Positions 8,303 through 12,507 of a stretch of DNA of 12,507 bases are shown here, piece by piece. The notes beneath the pieces were generated by a model. That model saw nothing but the letters and a program-made list of their open reading frames with translations, was not told where the DNA came from and searched no databases. The DNA comes from Fen-1467 sp035519475 (GTDB lineage: Bacteria > Verrucomicrobiota > Verrucomicrobiia > Opitutales > Opitutaceae). The position numbers were made by a program, and so were the translations under genes. The stretch is taken from contig DATIWI010000189.1 of NCBI GenBank assembly GCA_035519475.1, positions 1 to 12,507 on the forward strand, read 5' to 3'. The stretch's first letter is position 1. Every line of letters begins with the position of its first letter.

Positions 8303-9286
8303 TCATCGGTTTGAATGGGCTTTCCGGATCTGCTCCGTGATGGCGATGGCCACCTCGAGCGCGGACTTGCCCAGCGCCGCGCCCACCTTGGGCTGCCGCG
8401 CCTTGGCCACGCTGTCGACAAAGGCGCCCAGCTCGATCGCGAGCGGTTCGCCCTTCTCAATCGGAATCTCATGCACGGGGATGGAGCTGGCATCGCCGGC
8501 CTTCACCAGCCCGACCTTCAGCTTGAGTCCGTAGGCGATCAGGTCGCTTTTCTTCACGAGGTGGCCCTTCTGGTTCATGAAGTCGAGCGAGAGGTAGGCG
8601 TTGTCCTGGAACACGCGGATCTCGCGGTTCTTCTTCAGGCTCAGGCGGCTCGCGCTCAGGTTGGCCACGCAGCCGTCCTCGAACTCGATGCGGGCGTTGG
8701 CGATGTCCTCGGTCTTCGACAGCACGCTGATGCCCACGCTGTCGAGCCGCCGGATCGGCGCCTTCACCAGCGCCAGCACGATGCCGATGTCGTGGATCAT
8801 CAGGTCCAGCACCACGCCCACCTCCGTGCCCCGCGTCTGGTAGGGCGCGAGCCGCTCGGCGGTGATGTACTGCGGGTGGTTCGCCTCCTTTTCGAGGAAG
8901 CTCATCACGGGATTGAAATGCTCCACATGGCCGACCTGGACGAGGCAGTGGTGCTGCTGCGCCGCGGCCAGCACCTCGCCGGCCTCGACCAGCGACGCGC
9001 AGAGCGGCTTCTCAATCAGCAGGTGGCAGCCCTGCGCCAGCAGCGGCAACGCCACCGCGGCATGCCGGTCCGTGGGCACGACCACGGAGACGGCGTCGCA
9101 CGCCGCGGCCAGTTCCTCCAGCGAGGCGAAGCGCCGGCAGCGATAGTGCGCGCTGATCGCCGCCGCCCGCGCGTCGTCGGTTTCGTAGATGCCGGCCAGC
9201 TCGGCGCCGGGCAGCGCGGCGTAGATGCGCGCGTGGTGCTGGCCGAGCGAGCCGACGCCGGCCACGCCGCAGCGAATTCGGTTCAC
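8303..9286 (-). CDS. Gfo/Idh/MocA-family NAD(P)-dependent oxidoreductase
   Basis: 327 residues from GTG 9286. Seen: a Rossmann start GVAGVGSLG (residues 7-15), the family's EKP motif with Lys93 in LLIEKPL, VGHVEHFNPV, and DLMIHDIGIV with His165, matching the conserved DxxxHD site. Enzymes of this family oxidise or reduce sugar hydroxyls; VGHVExFNP resembles the UDP-GlcNAc-type dehydrogenases of the family. Because lpxB is next, a sugar-nucleotide step in lipid A assembly is plausible, for instance like GnnA, which with aminotransferase GnnB makes the diamino form of the lipid A sugar. No aminotransferase is in view, so no symbol is assigned. Start: GTG 9286 puts VNRIRCGVAG directly at the fold; GTG 9307 would add seven residues encoded wholly by the heptamer repeat and is judged spurious, though it cannot be excluded. 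No Shine-Dalgarno is seen. lpxB follows after 70 bases. Confidence 0.85.
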   Translation of the reverse strand: MNRIRCGVAGVGSLGQHHARIYAALPGAELAGIYETDDARAAAISAHYRCRRFASLEELAAACDAVSVVVPTDRHAAVALPLLAQGCHLLIEKPLCASLVEAGEVLAAAQQHHCLVQVGHVEHFNPVMSFLEKEANHPQYITAERLAPYQTRGTEVGVVLDLMIHDIGIVLALVKAPIRRLDSVGISVLSKTEDIANARIEFEDGCVANLSASRLSLKKNREIRVFQDNAYLSLDFMNQKGHLVKKSDLIAYGLKLKVGLVKAGDASSIPVHEIPIEKGEPLAIELGAFVDSVAKARQPKVGAALGKSALEVAIAITEQIRKAHSNR

Positions 9287-9321
9287 GGTTTCAGGTTCAC
9301 GGTTCACGGTTCACGGTTCAC
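9280..9321. repeat. GGTTCAC heptamer array, left arm (six units)
   Basis: Six consecutive 7-base units: GGTTCAC at 9280, 9294, 9301, 9308 and 9315, plus one variant GGTTTCA at 9287. The array covers the start codon region of the oxidoreductase and the stop codon (9311-9313) of the four-helix-bundle gene, supplying that protein's last residues (NREP). It is the inverted complement of the array at 9732-9759. Confidence 0.9.
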
Positions 9322-9721
9322 GGTTGTTAGCCTTTACGAACTTGCGTCCGCGCGAGGTGGAATTCTGCAGGTACTTCATGAATCCGCTGATCAAACCTTC
9401 CGTTGCACCCGCGAGCCGGTAAAGATGCTCGAATTGTTGGCGCGCGAGCATCCCGGTATCAAGCGCCACATAAAAGTGCGATTTCAGCTCCGCGCACGAT
9501 CCAGGGGAATGGCCGAGAAACTGGACGAACTCTTTGTTTCCTCCCCGGCCAAAACCCTCGGCGATGTTCGCCATGATCGAGACTGCGGCCCGGCGCATCT
9601 GATCACACAAGCTGAGATCCTTCACGAACGCGGTTGACGCCGTCGTTTGATACACTGCCAGCGCCGGTTCGCGGCTCTGCTTCCACCCTTCGATTTCTTC
9701 AAAGCGAATAATTGAAGCCAT
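9311..9721 (-). CDS. Four-helix-bundle protein (23S rRNA intervening-sequence protein family)
   Basis: 136 residues, a normal length for the family. Recognised by RFEEIEGWKQSRE at 6-18, then VYQTT, the core FVKDLSLCDQMRRAAVSIMA at 32-51 continuing NIAEGFGRG, EFVQFLGHSPGSCAELKS near 64-81 and ALDTGML at 86-92; the whole is helix-like with no membrane segment. Members occur in intervening sequences inserted in 23S rRNA of some bacteria and widely elsewhere; the fold resembles Avd of diversity-generating retroelements. Biochemical role is unknown. No reverse transcriptase or template repeat is nearby, so a retroelement role is not supported here. Start ATG 9721 lies 10 bases inside the right heptamer array; no Shine-Dalgarno is seen. 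The stop lies inside the left array, so the tail is repeat-encoded. GC is far below that of the neighbours, indicating separate origin. It sits in line with the envelope genes but probably has nothing to do with them. Confidence 0.88.
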   Translation of the reverse strand: MASIIRFEEIEGWKQSREPALAVYQTTASTAFVKDLSLCDQMRRAAVSIMANIAEGFGRGGNKEFVQFLGHSPGSCAELKSHFYVALDTGMLARQQFEHLYRLAGATEGLISGFMKYLQNSTSRGRKFVKANNREP

Positions 9722-9731
9722 ATTGGAAACA

Positions 9732-9759
9732 GTGAACCGTGAACCGTGAACAGTGAACC
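9732..9759. repeat. GTGAACC heptamer array, right arm (four units)
   Basis: Units GTGAACC at 9732, 9739 and 9753, with one variant GTGAACA at 9746. This is the reverse complement of the left GGTTCAC array. In transcription order of the minus strand it starts immediately after the lolD stop codon TAG. A transcript across the junction could fold the two arms into a long stem around the four-helix-bundle coding region. Confidence 0.9.
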
Positions 9760-10443
9760 CTAAACCTCCCGCAGCACCCCGTCGTGCAGGAGCAGGCGCT
9801 GCCCGCAGCGGGCCGCGTGCCGCGGATTGTGCGTCACCAGCACGAGCGCGGCGCCCTGCTCGGCGCAGGCGCCGAGCAGCACGTCGATGACGGCGTCGCC
9901 CGTGCGCTCGTCCAGGTTGCCGGTGGGCTCATCGGCCAGGATGACGCGCGGCCGGTTCATCAGCGCGCGCGCGATGGCGACGCGCTGGCATTCGCCGCCG
10001 GAGAGCTGCGCCGGCAGGTGCGGCGCCCGCTCGGCGAGGCCCACGCGGACGAGCAGCTCCCGGGCGCGGCCCCGCTCCCCCGGGCCGACCCGGCCGAGGA
10101 TGCGCCCCGCCATCAGCACGTTGGCCCGGGCGTCGATTTCGGGAATCAGGTAATAGGCCTGGAAAACCATGCCGAGAAACCGCGCGCGCCGCTCGGCGAG
10201 CGCGTTGTTGCCCAGACCGGTCACCGCGGCCCCCGCCCAGCGGATCTCGCCGCCTTCCGCCGCATCGAGCCCCGCGAGGAGATTCAGCAGCGTCGTCTTG
10301 CCGGAACCCGACTCGCCCCGGATGCTGACGCTTTGCCCCGGCGCCACCGCGATCGCCGCGCCGCGCAGGACCTCGATCACGCGGTCGCCGCTGCGATAGC
10401 TCTTGCGCAGGCCCGTGGCGGCCAAGATGGGCTCTGGGTTCAT
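9760..10443 (-). CDS. lolD: Lipoprotein-releasing system ATP-binding protein
   Basis: 227 residues, the usual LolD length. It is the ATPase of the LolCDE-type ABC machine that extracts lipoproteins from the inner membrane for transfer toward the outer membrane. Seen: Walker A GESGSGKTT at 43-51; Q-loop Gln95 in MVFQAYYLIPEIDARANVLM, like the LolD VFQxxxLLPExxAxENV segment; ABC signature LSGGECQRVAIARAL at 147-161; Walker B VILADEPTGNLDE at 167-179; switch His205 in LVTHN. ATG 10443 was chosen because MNPEPILAATGLRKSY gives the normal family start; GTG 10485 would add 14 residues of repeat-derived, basic sequence. No clear Shine-Dalgarno. The permease gene lies 192 bases upstream on the same strand. 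MacB-type ATPases are similar, but pairing with a LolC/E-like permease decides the call. Confidence 0.92.
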   Translation of the reverse strand: MNPEPILAATGLRKSYRSGDRVIEVLRGAAIAVAPGQSVSIRGESGSGKTTLLNLLAGLDAAEGGEIRWAGAAVTGLGNNALAERRARFLGMVFQAYYLIPEIDARANVLMAGRILGRVGPGERGRARELLVRVGLAERAPHLPAQLSGGECQRVAIARALMNRPRVILADEPTGNLDERTGDAVIDVLLGACAEQGAALVLVTHNPRHAARCGQRLLLHDGVLREV

Positions 10444-10488
10444 GCTGGCACGGACCAATGTCCGCTCCGTTCGCCGCCGATCCACCTA

Positions 10489-10511
10489 CGCTCGACGTCC
10501 GAAGTCGAGCG
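10489..10511. repeat. Perfect 8-base inverted repeat in the lolC-lolD gap
   Basis: CGCTCGAC at 10489-10496 is the exact reverse complement of GTCGAGCG at 10504-10511, with a 7-base loop. The word CGACGTC inside it recurs at 10513-10519, so this is part of a patch of short near-repeats (10489-10519). It lies 46-68 bases ahead of the lolD start. A hairpin here could affect lolD translation; function is inference. Confidence 0.5.
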
Positions 10512-10610
10512 CCCGACGTCTGACCTCCGGGGTGGTTGTGGGAAAGACACTGGCATTCGACTTTCGGAGTTCGGCATTGAACATTCGCGGCCGCGGGGAT
10601 GTGACCGGCC

Positions 10611-10636
10611 TGAACCTCAACCTTGAACCTCGACCT
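10611..10636. repeat. 13-base tandem duplication abutting the lolC stop
   Basis: TGAACCTCAACCT (10611-10623) is followed directly by TGAACCTCGACCT (10624-10636), identical at 12 of 13 positions. The second copy touches the permease stop codon (TAA, 10636-10638 on the minus strand). Read on the minus strand the words are AGGTCGAGGTTCA and AGGTTGAGGTTCA, sharing the GGTTCA core with the heptamer arrays downstream. Between this and the inverted repeat lies another wordy stretch at 10556-10588 with ATTCG at each end; no gene is seen in 10444-10635. Confidence 0.8.
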
Positions 10637-11865
10637 TATTCCGCGCGCAGGGCCTCCACGGGTTTGAGCCGGGCGGCGCGCCAGGCGGGCAGGAGGCCGG
10701 CCAGCGTCGCGATGACGATGGCGCTCGTGATGATGACGGTGAAATCGTGCGCCGAATAGCTCAGCGGCAGGTTGGCGAACTGGTAGAAGCGCAGCAGTGC
10801 CGCCTCGCTCTGGGTGATGCGGGCGAACGCGTGCACGACCTCGTTGCGAAACGTCAGTGCCGTCACCGCCAAGCCGATGCCGAGGGCCGTGCCCACCAGG
10901 CCGATGAAGAATCCCTGGAAGCAGAAGCAGGCCGCCACCTGGCGGGGCTTGCCGCCAAGCGCCGCCAGCAGACCGATTTCCTTGGTCTTGCGCACCACCG
11001 AGGTGAGCAGCGAGCTCGCGATCGAGAACGACGCCACCAGGATGATGAAGAGGATGATGAACATCAGCATGTTCTTTTCGAGCTGGAGCACGAAGAGGAA
11101 GTCGCGGTTGCTCTCGAGCCACGACACGGCGTGGTCCGCCCCGTCGAACAGCGCGTTCAGCTTCGCGGCGAACGCATCGGCATCGATCCCCGGCCGCAGC
11201 CGCACCGTGACGCCGTGGACGCCGGTGCCCAGGCCGTACAGGTCCTGCATCAGCCGCAGTGAGCAGATGACGGTGTTGCTGTCGACCTGGTTCCAGCCGG
11301 TGGAGAAGATGCCCGCCACCCGCACCGCGCGCGGCAGCAGGATCTCGTCCTTCTTCAGGCGCTCCAGCAGCAGCGGCGAATAGATATCCACGCTCTGCCC
11401 GGCGCGCGCGCCGAGCGACGCGGCCAGCTCGGAGCTGAGAAAGACCGCGTCGTCGTCGAGATCCTCGACCCGGCCCACGACGAGAAATTTCGTCAGCGGC
11501 ACCACGCCCTGTTCGCGCGCGACGTCGATGCCGCGGATGAAGGGAAACGACGGCCGGTTGCCGGCCTGCAGCATCACCATGCCCTGGGCGTAGGGCGCCA
11601 CGGCTACGACCTCCGGCAGGCCGCGGATCCTTGCCATCACCGCTTCCTGGTCGTACATGATGCCGCCGTTCTCGACGCGCACATGGCCGTTGGTTTCGAC
11701 GATCTTCTCCCGGATCTCGTCACCGAAGCCGTTCATCACGCTGAGCACGACGATCAGCACCGCCACGCCCAGCATCACCCCGGCAATGGAAGCGAGCGTG
11801 AAGAACGCCACTCGCCGCCCCGAGGGGAAAAGCTGCTTCAGGGCGAGATAAAGGTACCAGGGCAT
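10636..11865 (-). CDS. lolC: LolC/LolE-family lipoprotein-releasing permease
   Basis: 409 residues, typical for LolC/LolE (about 400-415). Inner-membrane subunit that works with LolD to release lipoproteins. Seen: first membrane segment at about 18-45 ending in the family signature VLSVMNGFGDE; a large periplasmic domain at about 47-262; LEKNMLMFIILFIILVASFS at 262-281 as the second segment, matching the LolC/E pattern LEKNMM followed by the core helix; the cytoplasmic loop RKTKEIGLLAALGGKPRQV; a third segment near 314-337; a fourth near 375-395 ending LLPAWRAARLKPVEALRAE, the family's C-terminal hallmark. Start ATG 11865 fits the family start; no Shine-Dalgarno is visible. Only one permease gene is in the window, so it may form a homodimer (LolF-like) or its partner may lie elsewhere; LolC versus LolE cannot be separated from sequence here. 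First gene of the cluster, with lolD next. Confidence 0.92.
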   Translation of the reverse strand: MPWYLYLALKQLFPSGRRVAFFTLASIAGVMLGVAVLIVVLSVMNGFGDEIREKIVETNGHVRVENGGIMYDQEAVMARIRGLPEVVAVAPYAQGMVMLQAGNRPSFPFIRGIDVAREQGVVPLTKFLVVGRVEDLDDDAVFLSSELAASLGARAGQSVDIYSPLLLERLKKDEILLPRAVRVAGIFSTGWNQVDSNTVICSLRLMQDLYGLGTGVHGVTVRLRPGIDADAFAAKLNALFDGADHAVSWLESNRDFLFVLQLEKNMLMFIILFIILVASFSIASSLLTSVVRKTKEIGLLAALGGKPRQVAACFCFQGFFIGLVGTALGIGLAVTALTFRNEVVHAFARITQSEAALLRFYQFANLPLSYSAHDFTVIITSAIVIATLAGLLPAWRAARLKPVEALRAE

Positions 11866-11880
11866 GAACGGATCGGGCGC

Positions 11881-11900
11881 CGCCCTGCGCTCCGAGGGCG
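11881..11900. promoter_or_regulatory. Small hairpin upstream of the permease start
   Basis: CGCCCT (11881-11886) and AGGGCG (11895-11900) form a perfect 6-base stem with an 8-base loop, ending 16 bases before ATG 11865. It could be a leader structure. The stem is short and GC-rich, so chance is a fair explanation. The rest of the gap (11866-12075) should hold the cluster's promoter, but no convincing -35/-10 pair was found. Confidence 0.25.
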
Positions 11901-12018
11901 CGGGTTGCGGGCTTGCGGGAAATTCGTCCTCTTAAGCCGAATCCCCGCGTAGTTCGCAAGTGTCGAATCGGAGGCGATCTGTTGCGGCGGGTGGCGGCGT
12001 CTCACCCCGCCTCCGTTG

Positions 12019-12046
12019 GCCCTCAGCCGCCCATGGCGGTCAGGGC
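12019..12046 (-). terminator. Hairpin downstream of the GNAT-like gene, possible terminator
   Basis: Outer stem GCCCT (12019-12023) with AGGGC (12042-12046); inner stem CCGCC (12027-12031) with GGCGG (12035-12039); 3-base loop and a small internal loop between stems. It begins 29 bases after the GNAT-like stop codon, the right place for a terminator. There is no U-run on either strand, so an intrinsic terminator of the classic type is not shown. Confidence 0.35.
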
Positions 12047-12075
12047 GCATGCCGGGTTTGGACGAAACGCTGCAT

Positions 12076-12507
12076 TCAACCTTGGCCAGATTCAGGGGGC
12101 GCCATCCCCGGGCCCGTGAGGTCGGACCACTTCTTGATGTAGCACCTCCTCCGCTTGTGCTGGCGGGCGTCGTAGTATTTCCAATGGCTCTGAACCTTGA
12201 CGTTCTCCTCCAGCTCAATGTTGCTCTCGGCCGAAACGATGCCATTGGCGATCGCTGATCGGGTCATCTCGGTCATCAGCAGAGCGTCGGCACCCTTGTC
12301 CTGAAGGTCCGGCCGGATGGCTCCCAGGTATAGGTCGATGAACTTGGGCTTGCGCATGGCTGCCAGCAGGTGGACGAAGCCGAATGGGAACAGCCGCCCC
12401 CTCGCCTTCTGCAGGGCCCGCGACAGCGAGGGCATGCCGATGACAAAGCCGGCCACCTTACCGTTCGCGTCCAGGAGGATCTTGGTGAAGTCCGGCTTGA
12501 TGAACGA
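12076..12507 (-). CDS. GNAT-like N-acetyltransferase family protein (C-terminal part; N-terminus beyond window)
   Basis: 143 codons, open to the right edge; stop TGA at 12076-12078. The visible part begins SFIKPDFTKILLDANGKVAG and has GFVIGMPSLSRALQKARGRL, then IDLYLGAIRPDLQDKGADAL, where the family's acetyl-CoA loop is expected, and ESNIELEENVKVQSHWKYYD followed by HKRRRCYIKKW. These segments resemble a family of roughly 380-residue proteins annotated as GNAT acetyltransferases or hypothetical proteins, seen in Bacteroidetes, Verrucomicrobia and others; substrate is unknown. The loop DLQDKGADALL is a weak form of the Q/RxxGxG/A acetyl-CoA signature. An internal GTG at 12456 exists but the frame continues upstream with matching sequence, so it is not taken as the start. 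GC of two sampled lines is about 62%. Same strand as the envelope cluster but 210 bases away with a hairpin between, so likely a separate unit. Confidence 0.75.
   Translation of the reverse strand, partial: SFIKPDFTKILLDANGKVAGFVIGMPSLSRALQKARGRLFPFGFVHLLAAMRKPKFIDLYLGAIRPDLQDKGADALLMTEMTRSAIANGIVSAESNIELEENVKVQSHWKYYDARQHKRRRCYIKKWSDLTGPGMAPPESGQG

Larger units (their letters stand above)
9280..9759. mobile_element. Putative small cassette: four-helix-bundle gene between inverted heptamer arrays
   Basis: A 480-base unit: GGTTCAC array, four-helix-bundle gene, then the same heptamer inverted (GTGAACC). The four inner left units (9294-9321) match the right arm (9732-9759) at 27 of 28 bases as an inverted repeat. 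The unit fills the whole lolD-oxidoreductase junction: the right arm ends at the base before the lolD stop triplet (9760-9762) and the left arm reaches the oxidoreductase start. GC in four sampled 60-base lines inside is about 53%, against about 78% in one sampled line on each side. Together these suggest an inserted passenger. No transposase or target-site duplication is seen, so movement in trans, or simple repeat growth around an old gene, remain possible. Confidence 0.5.

Noticed and set aside
8233..8493. Longer lpxB start reaching into the oxidoreductase gene
   Set aside because: The added residues have no LpxB similarity, overlap a conserved gene, and a strong GGAGGT site marks ATG 8232.
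8315..9637. Open frame of 440 codons on the plus strand opposite the oxidoreductase
   Set aside because: The minus strand carries the Rossmann, EKP and DxxxHD motifs; the plus translation is His/Arg-rich shadow.
9280..9759. Heptamer arrays as a CRISPR array or diversity-generating retroelement
   Set aside because: Units are 7-base tandems without spacers; there are no cas genes, reverse transcriptase, or template/variable repeat pair in the window.

Overview
The window is GC-rich DNA from a Gram-negative, lipid-A-producing bacterium. The joint presence of lpxB, a LolD ATPase and a LolC/LolE permease shows an outer membrane carrying lipid A and lipoproteins. Gene order, weak Shine-Dalgarno sites, multi-sensor kinases and the style of the intergenic repeats suggest Verrucomicrobiota, perhaps an Opitutaceae relative. 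That placement is inference and was not tested by any search.

Left part (1-7050): two divergently oriented membrane sensor proteins. On the minus strand is the N-terminal 645 codons of a CHASE-domain, PAS-containing signal transducer that runs off the left edge. On the plus strand is a complete 1592-residue hybrid histidine kinase with a multi-pass membrane module, a Cache-like extracytoplasmic region, five PAS domains, HisKA, HATPase and a C-terminal receiver. The 334-base gap between them holds overlapping, mutually exclusive GC-rich dyads.

Middle and right part (7015-11865): a minus-strand envelope cluster. In transcription order it is lolC/E-type permease, lolD ATPase, a small four-helix-bundle protein, a Gfo/Idh/MocA-family oxidoreductase, and lpxB. 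lpxB ends inside the 3' end of the hybrid kinase, a tail-to-tail overlap of 36 bases. The logical theme is building lipid A (LpxB, perhaps with a sugar-nucleotide oxidoreductase) and exporting lipoproteins (Lol). The four-helix-bundle gene looks like a foreign passenger: its GC is much lower than its neighbours', and it lies between inverted arrays of the heptamer GGTTCAC that fill the lolD-oxidoreductase junction exactly.

Each of the three long junctions in this cluster starts, right after the upstream gene's stop codon, with a different short word repeat: a 13-mer tandem after lolC, heptamers after lolD, and an ACCACGGAGACACCGAGG-type element after the oxidoreductase. This is the most interesting pattern in the window.

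Right edge (12076-12507): the C-terminal part of a GNAT-like acetyltransferase-family protein on the minus strand, followed by a hairpin. No tRNA, rRNA, CRISPR array, transposase or phage gene was seen.
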